Assembly (NCBI RefSeq): GCF_014207705.1
Contig: NZ_JACHIU010000001.1
Span: forward strand, 1,426,001-1,490,000
Length of the DNA: 64,000 nt
Source: Sphaerisporangium rubeum
Lineage (GTDB): Bacteria > Actinomycetota > Actinomycetes > Streptosporangiales > Streptosporangiaceae
Direction: 5' to 3'
How positions within the stretch are numbered: position 1 is the stretch's first letter; each line of letters opens with the position of its first letter. The notes under the pieces are model-generated. The model was not told the DNA's origin. It worked only from the letters and a program-made list of their open reading frames with translations, and made no database searches. Shown piece after piece: positions 47,731 to 56,294 of this stretch. Made by a program: the position numbers and the translations under genes.

Positions 47731-48447
47731 TCACTCGTCGCCGGTGAGCGACAGCACCCGCAGCCGCTGACCGGCCCACACGACCGACCCGATGGTGACG
47801 ATCAGCACGGCCGGCACCGCGAACCCCATGCTCACCGTGGCGTTCATGAACCCCGAGGTGCTGATCTCGGCGGCGAACGTCTGGGCCCACTGCTGGATGG
47901 AGAAGTTGCGCGCACCCGGCACGTAGCCGCCGACGAGGTTCTCCCACACCACGGCGTAGATGATGCCGACCGTCACCGCGTGCCGCGTGACCACCCCGAG
48001 CAGCAGGAACACCGCGGCGTACGCGACACCCCCGACCAGCGACCCGACCGCGAAGCCGTACGCGATGCCGGCCTCGCCGCGCAGCAGCAGGTATCCCGCG
48101 AGGAACGTCGGCACCGCGGCGAACAGCGCGAGCAGCACCGCCGCGACGGCGAACTTGGTGGTGGCGATCACCGGCCGCGAGATGGGCTTGGAGAGCAGAT
48201 GGATGATCGTGCCGTCGTCGATCTCCGGCGCGATGGCGCCGGTGCCGGCGATGAGGCCGAGCAGCGGCAGCATGGTGCCGATCGCGTACACCTGCATGAG
48301 CGTGATCGCGGCCTTCTCGTCGGTGCTGCCGAGCGCGCGCAGCAGCACGGCGAGACCGAGCAGCAGCAAGGGAAGCAGCAGCAGGAGCAGCACGCGGCGG
48401 CGGCCGAGCACGGCGCGGAACGTGATGCCGGCGACGACGGAGTTCAT
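47731..48447 (-). CDS. ABC-2 type permease (second module)
   Basis: Encodes 238 aa from ATG 48447, overlapping the end of the ATPase gene by 4 nt. Six membrane helices are visible. The first follows LGRRRVLLLLL, and a typical ABC-2 cytoplasmic loop (EIDDGTIIHLLSKPISRPVIATTKF) lies in the middle. It forms an exporter with the adjacent ATPase. Substrate unknown. Confidence 0.88.
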   Translation of the reverse strand: MNSVVAGITFRAVLGRRRVLLLLLLPLLLLGLAVLLRALGSTDEKAAITLMQVYAIGTMLPLLGLIAGTGAIAPEIDDGTIIHLLSKPISRPVIATTKFAVAAVLLALFAAVPTFLAGYLLLRGEAGIAYGFAVGSLVGGVAYAAVFLLLGVVTRHAVTVGIIYAVVWENLVGGYVPGARNFSIQQWAQTFAAEISTSGFMNATVSMGFAVPAVLIVTIGSVVWAGQRLRVLSLTGDE

Positions 48448-49361
48448 CGTGTGCTCCCGGAGATCAGGTAGGAGAAGACGCTTTCGAGGTCCTCGTCGGC
48501 GGGGGACACCTCGGTCAGGGTGATCCCGGCGTCCCTGGCGACCCTCGGCAGCAGCCAGGTGAACCTGCGGAAGTCCACGGCCCGCACCTCCAGCCCGGCG
48601 TCCCCGAGCGACACCGCGCCTGAGGACGCGTCGGCGATCAGCGCGGCGGCGAGGCGCCGGTCGTCGCTGGAACGCACGCGGAACAGGTGGGGGCGGTCGG
48701 TCATGCGCCTGCGGATCTCCCGGAAGTCGCCGGACGCGGCGTGCCGGCCCGCGACGAGCACCTCGATCTGCTGCGCGACCCGCTCGACCTCCTCCAGGAT
48801 GTGCGAGCTGAACAAGATGGTGCGTCCCGAGGCGCCGAGTTCGCGCACCAGGTCCATCAGGTGGAGGCGCTGGCGCGGGTCCATGCCGTTGAACGGCTCG
48901 TCGAGCAGCAGCACCTGCGGGTCGTGCACCAGGGCCGCGGCGACCTTGACCCGCTGGCGCATGCCTTTGGAGTAGGTCTCGATGCGACGGTCCTTGGCGC
49001 CTTCCATCTCGACCATCGCCAGCGCCTTGGCCGCGGCGTCCTCGGGGGACGGCAGGCCGTGCAGTCTGGCGCCGGACAGCACGAACTGCCAGCCGGTGAG
49101 GAAGCCGTACACGGCCTCGCGCTCGGGTACCAGGCCGATGGAGCGGTAGATCTGGTGGTTGCGCCAGATCGGCCTGCCGTCCAGCGTGGCGGTGCCGGTG
49201 GACGGCGCGAGGAACCCGGCCATCATGTGCAGCAGGGTGGACTTGCCGGCGCCGTTCGGGCCGAGCAGCCCGGTGACGCCGGGGCCGATCGTCATGGTGA
49301 CGTCGTTGACCGCCACCACGTTGCCGTACCAGCGGGAGACCTGGGCCAGTTCGATGTTCAC
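48444..49361 (-). CDS. ABC transporter ATP-binding protein (second module)
   Basis: Encodes 305 aa from GTG 49361, chosen because it overlaps the stop of the preceding permease and has GGAAGG upstream; an ATG at 49406 would extend into that gene. Walker A GPNGAGKST (34-42), signature YSKGMRQR, Walker B VLLLDEP and the H-loop SSH are complete. The signature is of the NatA/CcmA exporter kind. It drives the ABC-2 permease at 47731. Confidence 0.92.
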   Translation of the reverse strand: MNIELAQVSRWYGNVVAVNDVTMTIGPGVTGLLGPNGAGKSTLLHMMAGFLAPSTGTATLDGRPIWRNHQIYRSIGLVPEREAVYGFLTGWQFVLSGARLHGLPSPEDAAAKALAMVEMEGAKDRRIETYSKGMRQRVKVAAALVHDPQVLLLDEPFNGMDPRQRLHLMDLVRELGASGRTILFSSHILEEVERVAQQIEVLVAGRHAASGDFREIRRRMTDRPHLFRVRSSDDRRLAAALIADASSGAVSLGDAGLEVRAVDFRRFTWLLPRVARDAGITLTEVSPADEDLESVFSYLISGSTR

Positions 49362-50320
49362 GACGAGGCCGCCTTCCGGTACCGCAGGACGAGAGCGGCG
49401 ACGCACAGCGCGATGATCGCCACCACGGCGGCCGCGGCGACCGGGCCGCCGAGATCCGGCGGGTAGCCGCTGTCATTGTTGGCCTGCACGCCGAACAGCC
49501 AGTTCTGCACCGCGTCGACCAGGAAGAACGGGTTGACCAGCCAGGCCCACGCGGCGGCGGCGTCCCTGCTCGTGGACATCAGCAGCCCCACCAGGACCAC
49601 CGACACCGCCGACGTCAGCAGGTAGACCGTGATCACCGAGGCGACGCCGAGACCACGGCGCGGTGTGAACGACGCCAGCGCCACGCCGACCGCGGACAGC
49701 AGCACCGCGTAGATCACCGCGGTCCCCATCGCGGCGAAGTACTCACCGGTGTGCGGGGGACCCGGCAGGTCCACCAGCAGCTCGCCGGCGAACAGCAAGG
49801 TGAGCGGCGCGCCGATCAGGATCAGCAGCGCGAGCGTCATGGCCGTCAGTTTGGCCGCCACGTAGTCCAGCGCCGTCGTGGGCCGCGACATGTACAGCGG
49901 CAGCACCCGGAACCGCAGGTCAGGCGCCACGAGGTACGGCGACTGCGCGGCGAGGAACACCGCGAGCACGGCCTGCATGGTGACGGCGTACGCCGGGTAG
50001 GTCAGCCCCTGCTGCTTGACGAACGCCATCACCGCGATGGACACGACCGCCGGCAGTGTCATCACCCCGAAGAGCAGGAACGGCATGATCTTGGACCGCG
50101 CGGTGCGGCCGAGACCGTACACCCCGCGCAGGCTGTTGACCGTGAGCGCGGCGAACGCGTGTCCCCGTCCGTGGCGCGGCCCGTCGTAGTGGCGGTACCC
50201 GATGTCGTGGATGACCCCCGACGGCCGGCCCGCCACAGTGGTCGCGCCTGCCTCAGCGCCTGTCTCCGGGCCTGCCTTGGGGCCGAACCCCGGGCCGGGC
50301 CCTGCGCTCGTCTCAGACAT
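49358..50320 (-). CDS. ABC-2 type permease (first module)
   Basis: Encodes 320 aa from ATG 50320, overlapping the end of the upstream ATPase gene by 8 nt. An unusual Gly/Pro/Ala N-terminal tail of about 33 residues (MSETSAGPGPGFGPKAG) precedes IHDIGYRHYDGPRHGRGHAFAAL and six membrane helices. PLYMSRPTTALDYVAAKL is the usual ABC-2 loop. Substrate unknown. Confidence 0.9.
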   Translation of the reverse strand: MSETSAGPGPGFGPKAGPETGAEAGATTVAGRPSGVIHDIGYRHYDGPRHGRGHAFAALTVNSLRGVYGLGRTARSKIMPFLLFGVMTLPAVVSIAVMAFVKQQGLTYPAYAVTMQAVLAVFLAAQSPYLVAPDLRFRVLPLYMSRPTTALDYVAAKLTAMTLALLILIGAPLTLLFAGELLVDLPGPPHTGEYFAAMGTAVIYAVLLSAVGVALASFTPRRGLGVASVITVYLLTSAVSVVLVGLLMSTSRDAAAAWAWLVNPFFLVDAVQNWLFGVQANNDSGYPPDLGGPVAAAAVVAIIALCVAALVLRYRKAASS

Positions 50321-51224
50321 GTGCCGCCGCCTCCTCCCGGAAGACGTCCTCGATGCGGTGGCGGCCCTGCTCCAGGCGCACCAGCGACAGGTTCAGGTCG
50401 CACACCGCGTCCCGCACCAGGTCGTGGGTGCCAGGCGCGCCGTCGTCCACGATGAGCAGCCGTCCGTGCTCGGTGACGGCGTGCCCGGCGGCACGCAACC
50501 GCTCCGCCAGCGCCTCACCGCCTTCCTCGACCTCGACGGTGATCGAGTGGGTGGCCTGGGTGAACTCCCCGATGGCCGACGAACGCAGCAGCCGGCCCCC
50601 GTCGATCACGATGACGTGGTCGCACACCCGTTCCAGCTCGCCGAGCAGGTGGGACGTCACGACCACGCTGATGCCGAACTCGGCGCCGATGCGCCGGATC
50701 AGCGCGAGCATGTCGTCACGGCCCCGCGGGTCGAGGCCGTTGGTCGGCTCGTCGAGGAACAGCAGGCTGGGGTCGTGCACCAGGGCCTGGGCCAGCTTGA
50801 CGCGCTGCTTCATGCCGGTGGAGTAACCCCCGATGGGACGGTAGCGCTCCTCGTACAGGCCGACGTGCCGCAGCGTGTCGGCGGCGCGCTCGCGTGCGGC
50901 GCCGCGCGGCAGGCCCGACATGCGGGCCATGTGGACGGTGAACTCGGTGGCCGACACGTCAGGCGGCAGGCAGTCGTGCTCAGGCATGTAGCCGACCTTG
51001 CGGCGGATGTCGAGCGCCTGGGTGGCGGGGTCCAGCCCGAGCACGGCGGCGCGGCCCTCGGTGGGTGGCAGCAGGCCGAGCAGAATCTTGATCAGGGTGG
51101 ACTTCCCCGCGCCGTTCGCGCCGACGAGGCCCGTGACTCCGGGCCCGGCGGTGACGGTGAGCCGGTCGAGCGCCGTCACCCGGGGAAAACGTTTGGTGAG
51201 GCCCTCGGTGGCGAGGATGGTCAT
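50313..51224 (-). CDS. ABC transporter ATP-binding protein (first module)
   Basis: Encodes 303 aa from ATG 51224. A TTG at 51242 is in frame, but TAGTGT (minus strand) 7 nt before the ATG suggests a leaderless start there. Walker A GANGAGKST (35-43), signature YSTGMKQR, Walker B LLFLDEPT and H-loop SH are complete. A C-terminal domain of about 80 residues follows. Head of a four-gene ATPase-permease-ATPase-permease string with overlaps throughout. Confidence 0.93.
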   Translation of the reverse strand: MTILATEGLTKRFPRVTALDRLTVTAGPGVTGLVGANGAGKSTLIKILLGLLPPTEGRAAVLGLDPATQALDIRRKVGYMPEHDCLPPDVSATEFTVHMARMSGLPRGAARERAADTLRHVGLYEERYRPIGGYSTGMKQRVKLAQALVHDPSLLFLDEPTNGLDPRGRDDMLALIRRIGAEFGISVVVTSHLLGELERVCDHVIVIDGGRLLRSSAIGEFTQATHSITVEVEEGGEALAERLRAAGHAVTEHGRLLIVDDGAPGTHDLVRDAVCDLNLSLVRLEQGRHRIEDVFREEAAAHV

Positions 51225-51264
51225 GCCACGGACACTATCCAAGGCCGCAGCCCGGCCGACTCCC

Positions 51265-52233
51265 TCACACGGAGGAGTCGCGTCTCCTACGTGCGGCGGG
51301 CGGCGTGATACGCAGGCCGTACCTGGACCAGACCAGCCGCTGCACCAGCAGGGTGACCAACCCGGCGATCACCATGCCGGTGATGTTGACCGACAACTGC
51401 GCGACCGAGCCGGTCACCTCGTCCCACCGCCGGGTCGCGGCGGCGACCGCGGCGTACCCGGCGGCGGGGACCGTGGTGACCGAGATGAACACCCCGATGA
51501 TGGCCGACGACTTCCCCGCGGTGATCGACAGCACCCCCGCGGCCCCCGCGAGCAACGCCACGATGAACGACCACCGGTCGGGCTTGACGATGAAGTCGAC
51601 CTCGTCGTGGCCGTTGAGCGTCTGCGGCCCGATCCAGCCGAGCAGCTCGAGCAGCACGGCGCAGGCCCACGTGAAGGTGATGGCCACGAGGAACCCGATC
51701 ACCAGCGCGCGCATCGCGGTGACGACCAGCCTGCCGTCCCGGCGCAGCAGCCCGAACGACATCGCCGCCACCGGGCCGAACTCCGGGCCGAGCACCATGC
51801 CGCCGACGATCACGATGAGGGACGGCAGGATCACGCCGATCGCCGCCAGCAGCGTCGCGATGACGAGGAACGTCAGGAAGGCCCAGGTGACCCGGCAGTC
51901 GTCCGACACCTGCGCGGCCAGCTCGTCCCACACCACGGCGTCGTCCGGCGCGCCTGGCACCTGCTCCTCGGCCTCGTCGGCCACCCTGGACAGCGACAGG
52001 TCGACCCGCTCGGCCGCGATCGAGCCGTCCTCGGCGATGCCGAGCTCCTTGAGGTGCTCGATGACGGCGTTGGCCCCCTCACGGGTCACCTCGAACATCA
52101 CCAGGTCGCCTTCCGGCCGCCTCCCCGCACCCGGCAGCTCGATCACGTTGGTGACCCCGGCCGCTCCGGTGAGCATGCGCAGCACGTCGGGGGTGCGTGC
52201 GGGAGGAGCGATCACCCTCAGGTGCAGCAGCAT
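51265..52233 (-). CDS. DUF389 membrane protein
   Basis: Encodes 322 aa from ATG 52233. An ACT-like cytoplasmic N-terminal part of about 105 residues precedes a DUF389 membrane region with about six helices (VIVGGMVLGPEFGPVAAMSFGLLRRD is the family pattern). The function of DUF389 proteins is unknown. TAGAAT on the minus strand (52241-52246) lies 7 nt before the ATG; its first three bases are the stop codon of coaA. The gene is thus probably also transcribed from its own leaderless promoter. Confidence 0.88.
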   Translation of the reverse strand: MLLHLRVIAPPARTPDVLRMLTGAAGVTNVIELPGAGRRPEGDLVMFEVTREGANAVIEHLKELGIAEDGSIAAERVDLSLSRVADEAEEQVPGAPDDAVVWDELAAQVSDDCRVTWAFLTFLVIATLLAAIGVILPSLIVIVGGMVLGPEFGPVAAMSFGLLRRDGRLVVTAMRALVIGFLVAITFTWACAVLLELLGWIGPQTLNGHDEVDFIVKPDRWSFIVALLAGAAGVLSITAGKSSAIIGVFISVTTVPAAGYAAVAAATRRWDEVTGSVAQLSVNITGMVIAGLVTLLVQRLVWSRYGLRITPPAARRRRDSSV

Positions 52234-52243
52234 GAGCGGGATT

Positions 52244-53167
52244 CTAGGTGCGGCGCAGGCGTACGCGCCTCACGGAGTGATCGGGGCCCTTGTACAGGAT
52301 GAGCCCGGCCCGTCCCCGTGTCGGGGCGATGTTCTCGACGAGGTTCCGCTCGTTCACGTCCCGCCAGACCTGCTTGGCGAACCGGGTGGCGTCGTCGTCC
52401 GACAGCTCGGCCAGGTAGGAGAAGTACGACTTGGGGTCGGCGAACGCGGTGCGGCGCAGCTTGTGGAACCGGTCGACGTACCAGGCGCGGATGTCCTCGA
52501 CCCGCGCGTCCACGTAGATCGAGAAGTCGAAGTAGTCGTTGACCGCGAGCGCCGCCGGCGGCGCCGGCTGGAGCACGTTCAGACCCTCCACGATGAGGAT
52601 GTCCGGCCGCCGCACGGTCTGCGAGGCACCCGGCACGATGTCGTACTCCAAATGGCTGTAGACCGGCGCGCGCACCTCCTCGGCCCCCGCCTTGACGTCG
52701 GCGACGAAACGCACCAGCGCGCGGCGGTCGTAGCTCTCGGGGAACCCCTTGCGGTGGGAGATGCCGCGCTCCTCCAGCACCTTGTTCGGGTGCAGGAACG
52801 CGTCGGTGGTGATCAGATCGACCCTTGGGTGCTCGGGCCAGCGGGCCAGCAGCGTGTGCAGCAGGCGGGCCGTGGTCGACTTTCCGACCGCGACGCTGCC
52901 GGCGATGCCGAGGATGTACGGCGGAGGCGTGTGGTCGTCGCCGAGGAAGGTGTTCACCGCCGCGCCGCGCTGCCTGGCGCCGGTGAAGTGGAGGTTCAGC
53001 AGCCGGGTCAGCGGCAGGTAGATGTCGGTGACCTCGGCCAGGTCGATCGGGTCGTCGACGCCGCGCAGCTCCTCGAGCTCGCCGGCGGTCAGCGTCAGAG
53101 GCGTGTTGAGGCGCAGCTCACGCCACTGCGCACGGCTGAGCTCGGCGTACGGATGCGGTGCCTCCAT
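52244..53167 (-). CDS. coaA: Type I pantothenate kinase
   Basis: Encodes 307 aa from ATG 53167; longer frames run under acpS. The P-loop is GSVAVGKST (90-98). The segments [37 protein letters not shown] and [12 protein letters not shown] are diagnostic. The enzyme phosphorylates pantothenate, the first step of CoA synthesis. In Streptomyces it lies on the same strand after glmM; here it is inverted and divergent from acpS. TAGAGT lies 8 nt before the start on the minus strand. Confidence 0.96.
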   Translation of the reverse strand: MEAPHPYAELSRAQWRELRLNTPLTLTAGELEELRGVDDPIDLAEVTDIYLPLTRLLNLHFTGARQRGAAVNTFLGDDHTPPPYILGIAGSVAVGKSTTARLLHTLLARWPEHPRVDLITTDAFLHPNKVLEERGISHRKGFPESYDRRALVRFVADVKAGAEEVRAPVYSHLEYDIVPGASQTVRRPDILIVEGLNVLQPAPPAALAVNDYFDFSIYVDARVEDIRAWYVDRFHKLRRTAFADPKSYFSYLAELSDDDATRFAKQVWRDVNERNLVENIAPTRGRAGLILYKGPDHSVRRVRLRRT

Positions 53168-53175
53168 GGTTGCGA

Positions 53176-53185
53176 ACTCTATGCT
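53176..53185. promoter_or_regulatory. Overlapping divergent -10 elements between coaA and acpS
   Basis: On the + strand TATGCT (53180-53185) lies 7 nt before the acpS GTG. On the - strand TAGAGT (53181-53176) lies 8 nt before the coaA ATG. The two share the TA step at 53180-53181. The entire gap between the start codons is 25 bp, so neither gene can have an ordinary leader. Confidence 0.6.
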
Positions 53186-53192
53186 GATCAGT

Positions 53193-53543
53193 GTGATCGT
53201 CGGCATCGGGGTGGACGTCGTGGACGTCGCGCGCCTTTCCGCGGCGCTGTCCCGCACGCCGCGGCTGCGGGACCGGCTGTTCACCGAGGCCGAGCGCGAC
53301 CTGCCGCCGCACTCGCTGGCCGCGCGGTTCGCCGCCAAGGAGGCCGTCGCCAAGGCCCTCGGCGCACCCCCCGGGCTCGACCACCGGGAGGCCGAGATCG
53401 TCACGGGGGAGCACGGCCGTCCCCGGCTGTCGGTGACGGGCCGGGCCGCCGAGGTGGCCGCCGCGCTCGGGGTGACCCGGTGGCACGTGTCGCTCAGCCA
53501 CGACGGCGGGCTGGCCGTCGCGTACGTCGTCGCCGAGGGCTGA
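53193..53543 (+). CDS. acpS: Holo-[acyl-carrier-protein] synthase
   Basis: Encodes 116 aa from GTG 53193, selected because of the -10 hexamer 7 nt upstream; ATG 53181 is in frame but overlaps that hexamer. The Mg ligands Asp8 (GIGVDVVD) and Glu50 ([14 protein letters not shown]) and the ending [20 protein letters not shown] are characteristic. It transfers 4-phosphopantetheine from CoA to acyl carrier proteins. Functionally linked with coaA next door. Confidence 0.95.
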   Translation: MIVGIGVDVVDVARLSAALSRTPRLRDRLFTEAERDLPPHSLAARFAAKEAVAKALGAPPGLDHREAEIVTGEHGRPRLSVTGRAAEVAAALGVTRWHVSLSHDGGLAVAYVVAEG

Positions 53544-53579
53544 CGCGGCCCGGTTTCGTGCGGATGATCGCGGACCGGC

Positions 53580-53585
53580 TAGATT
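53580..53585 (+). promoter_or_regulatory. -10 element of nnrD (leaderless)
   Basis: TAGATT at 53580-53585 followed by 7 nt and the GTG at 53593. There is no clear -35. Confidence 0.5.
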
Positions 53586-53592
53586 CGGTGAG

Positions 53593-55101
53593 GTGCTGAG
53601 CGCGTACACATCCGACGAGATCAGGGCCGCCGAGCGGTCGCTGATGGCCCTGCTGCCCGAGGGCACCCTCATGAGCCGCGCCGCCACCGGGCTCGCGGTG
53701 GCCTGCGCCGAGGCCGTGCCACAGGTGTACGGCGCGCGGATCGTGCTGCTCATCGGCGGCGGGGACAACGGCGGCGACGCGCTGTACGCGGGGGCCGCGC
53801 TCGCACGACGCGGCGCGCGGGTGGACGCGGTGCTCGCGGGGAGCCGCACCCACGACGGCGGGCTCGCCGCGCTGACCCGCGCAGGCGGCCGGCCGGTCGA
53901 CCTGCGGGAGGCCGCCGGGGGGCCGGAGTCCGACCCCGCGCTGCGCGGCCTGATCGAGCGGGCCGACGTGCTGGTGGACGGGCTGACCGGCATCGGCGGC
54001 GCGGGAGCGCTGCGTGAGCCGTACGCGGCCCTCGCCAGGCTGACGGCGACGGCGCCAGGCGTGGTGATCGCGGTGGACGTGCCGAGCGGCGTGGACGCGA
54101 GCACCGGCGAGGTCGAGGGGGACGCCGTACAGGCCCATCTCACCGTGACGTTCGGCGCCGCCAAGGCGGGCCTGCTGGTCGACCCGGGGGCCGGTCGCAC
54201 CGGGTCGCTGCGGGTCGTGGACATCGGCCTGCGGCCGCACCTGCCGGCCCCCGGCGTCACGGCGCTCACCGGGCCCGACGTGGCGGCGCTGCTGCCCCGG
54301 CCCGGCGCCGAGTCCAACAAGTACCGCAGAGGCGTGATCGGGGTGCTGGCCGGCAGCGACCGCTTCACCGGCGCCGCCGTGCTGACCGTGGCGGGTGCCG
54401 TACGCGCCGGGGCCGGGCTGGTGCGTTTCGCGAGCGCCGAGGAGCCGGTACGGCAGGTGCGGGCCAGGTGGCCGGAGGCGGTCACCACGGTCGTCACGCC
54501 TGAGCGTGGAGTCCAGGACGTGGGACGGGTCCAGGCCTGGGTCGTGGGGCCCGGCTTGGGGACCGGCGACGACGCGCACGCCGTGGCCGCGTCCGCGCTG
54601 GCCCTCGACGTGCCGGCGCTGGTCGACGCCGACGGACTCACGCTGGCGGCACGCGACCGTTCGCTGCTGCGCCGCTCGGCACCGACGGTGATCACCCCGC
54701 ACACCGGGGAGCTCGGCCGCCTCCTCGGGGTGGACGCCGATGAGATCGAGGCGCGGCGGCTGTACTTCGCGCGCCGCGCCGCCGCCGAGCTCGGCGTCAC
54801 GGTGCTGCTCAAAGGGTCGACTACCCTGGTGGCGGAGGAAGGCAGGCCGGTCCTCGTGAACGTCACGGGCACCCCCTGGCTCGCCACCGGAGGCACCGGC
54901 GACGTGCTCGCCGGCATCGCCGGGGCCTTCCTCGCCGGTGGGCTGAGCCCGCGCGACGCCGCGTCCTGCGCCGCGCACCTCCATGGACTCGCCGGCCGCG
55001 CGGCGGCGGCCGGGCCACAGGGGGGCGAGGCGCCGATCGCGGCGCTCGACATCGCGCGCGAGCTCCCCGGTGTGATCCGCTCCCTGGTGGCGGACGCGTG
55101 A
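53593..55101 (+). CDS. nnrD: Bifunctional NAD(P)H-hydrate epimerase / ADP-dependent dehydratase
   Basis: Encodes 502 aa from GTG 53593. The N-terminal YjeF epimerase domain (about 1-215) has GGGDNGGDALYAGAAL and VAVDVPSGVDASTGEV. The C-terminal ribokinase-like dehydratase domain (about 225-500) has VVGPGLGTGDD, VDADGLTLAA, TPHTGELGRLLG and ATGGTGDVLAGIAGAFLA. It repairs damaged NADHX and NADPHX. The fusion, next to alr and acpS, is common in actinobacteria. Confidence 0.94.
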   Translation: MLSAYTSDEIRAAERSLMALLPEGTLMSRAATGLAVACAEAVPQVYGARIVLLIGGGDNGGDALYAGAALARRGARVDAVLAGSRTHDGGLAALTRAGGRPVDLREAAGGPESDPALRGLIERADVLVDGLTGIGGAGALREPYAALARLTATAPGVVIAVDVPSGVDASTGEVEGDAVQAHLTVTFGAAKAGLLVDPGAGRTGSLRVVDIGLRPHLPAPGVTALTGPDVAALLPRPGAESNKYRRGVIGVLAGSDRFTGAAVLTVAGAVRAGAGLVRFASAEEPVRQVRARWPEAVTTVVTPERGVQDVGRVQAWVVGPGLGTGDDAHAVAASALALDVPALVDADGLTLAARDRSLLRRSAPTVITPHTGELGRLLGVDADEIEARRLYFARRAAAELGVTVLLKGSTTLVAEEGRPVLVNVTGTPWLATGGTGDVLAGIAGAFLAGGLSPRDAASCAAHLHGLAGRAAAAGPQGGEAPIAALDIARELPGVIRSLVADA

Positions 55102-55140
55102 ACCGGTCCAGTCAGGCCGGGTGGCTGCGACACTGAAAGG

Positions 55141-56283
55141 GTGAGTCTCCCCATCAGCGGATCTCTCATGACACCCGCCGAGGCGCGGGTGGACCTCTCG
55201 GCGATCGAGCACAATGTCGCGCGGCTGCGCGAGCACGCGCCAGGCGCGGAGATGATGGTCGCGGTCAAGGCCGACGCCTACGGCCACGGCCTGGTACCGT
55301 GCGCGCGCGCGGCGCTCGGCGCCGGCGCGTCCCGCCTCGGCACGGCCTTCATCCGTGAGGCGCTCGATCTGCGCGCCGCCGGAGTGACCGCGCCGATCCT
55401 GTCGTGGATCATCACCCCCGGCGAGCCGCTCGACGAGGCGGTCGCCGCCGGCGTCGAGCTGTCGGCCGGCGACATCTGGGTGCTCGACGGCATCGCCGCC
55501 GCGGCCGGCCGTGCGGGCCACGCCGCCAAGGTGCACCTCAAGGCCGACACCGGCATCTCGCGCGGCGGCGCCACCGTGGCCGGCTGGCCCGCGCTGGTCG
55601 ACCGCGCGCTCGCGCTCCAGGCCACCGGTGCCGTAGAGATCGCGGGCCTTTGGTCCCACTTCGCCTGCGCCGACATCCCGGGGCACCCGTCCATCGCGCG
55701 CCAGCTCGCGGTGTTCGACGAGGCGATCGCCGTCGCCGAGAAGGCCGGCGCCGGCGGGTCCCACGTCCTGCGCCACATCGCCAACTCCGCGGCCACCGTG
55801 TCGCTCCCCGCCGCCAGGTACGACATGGTGCGGCCCGGCATCGCCGTGTACGGCCTCAGTCCGATCCCCGAGCTCGGCGACTTCGGGCTGCGGCCCGCGA
55901 TGACGCTCGTGGCGCGGGTCGCCATGGTGAAACGCGTCACACCCGGCACCGGCGTGTCGTACGGCCACCTGTACACGACCGAGCGGGAGACCACCTTGGC
56001 CCTGGTGCCGCTCGGATACGCCGACGGCGTGATGCGTGCGGCGACCAACCGTGGGCAGGTCCTCGCCGCGGGCCGCAGGCGTACCATCGCGGGCCGGGTC
56101 TGCATGGACCAGTTCATGATCGACATGGCGGACGACGACGTGCGTGAGGGGGACGAGGTGATCTTGTTCGGGCCCGGCGCATCCGGTGAGCCGACCGTTC
56201 AGGAGTGGGCCGATTCCCTGGGCACGATCACCCATGAGATCGTGACGAGGATTGGTGCGCGCGTCCCGCGCGTTCACCGGTAA
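55141..56283 (+). CDS. alr: Alanine racemase
   Basis: Encodes 380 aa from GTG 55141; an ATG at 55168 is an in-frame alternative closer to the fold. Lys43 in VAVKADAYGHG binds PLP. Tyr274 in VSYGHLYTT is the second catalytic base. RVCMDQFMIDM and the C-terminal domain are complete. It makes D-alanine for peptidoglycan. GACACT lies 6 nt before the GTG, again without a spaced ribosome-binding site. Confidence 0.95.
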   Translation: MSLPISGSLMTPAEARVDLSAIEHNVARLREHAPGAEMMVAVKADAYGHGLVPCARAALGAGASRLGTAFIREALDLRAAGVTAPILSWIITPGEPLDEAVAAGVELSAGDIWVLDGIAAAAGRAGHAAKVHLKADTGISRGGATVAGWPALVDRALALQATGAVEIAGLWSHFACADIPGHPSIARQLAVFDEAIAVAEKAGAGGSHVLRHIANSAATVSLPAARYDMVRPGIAVYGLSPIPELGDFGLRPAMTLVARVAMVKRVTPGTGVSYGHLYTTERETTLALVPLGYADGVMRAATNRGQVLAAGRRRTIAGRVCMDQFMIDMADDDVREGDEVILFGPGASGEPTVQEWADSLGTITHEIVTRIGARVPRVHR

Positions 56284-56294
56284 GAGGAGGTCGA

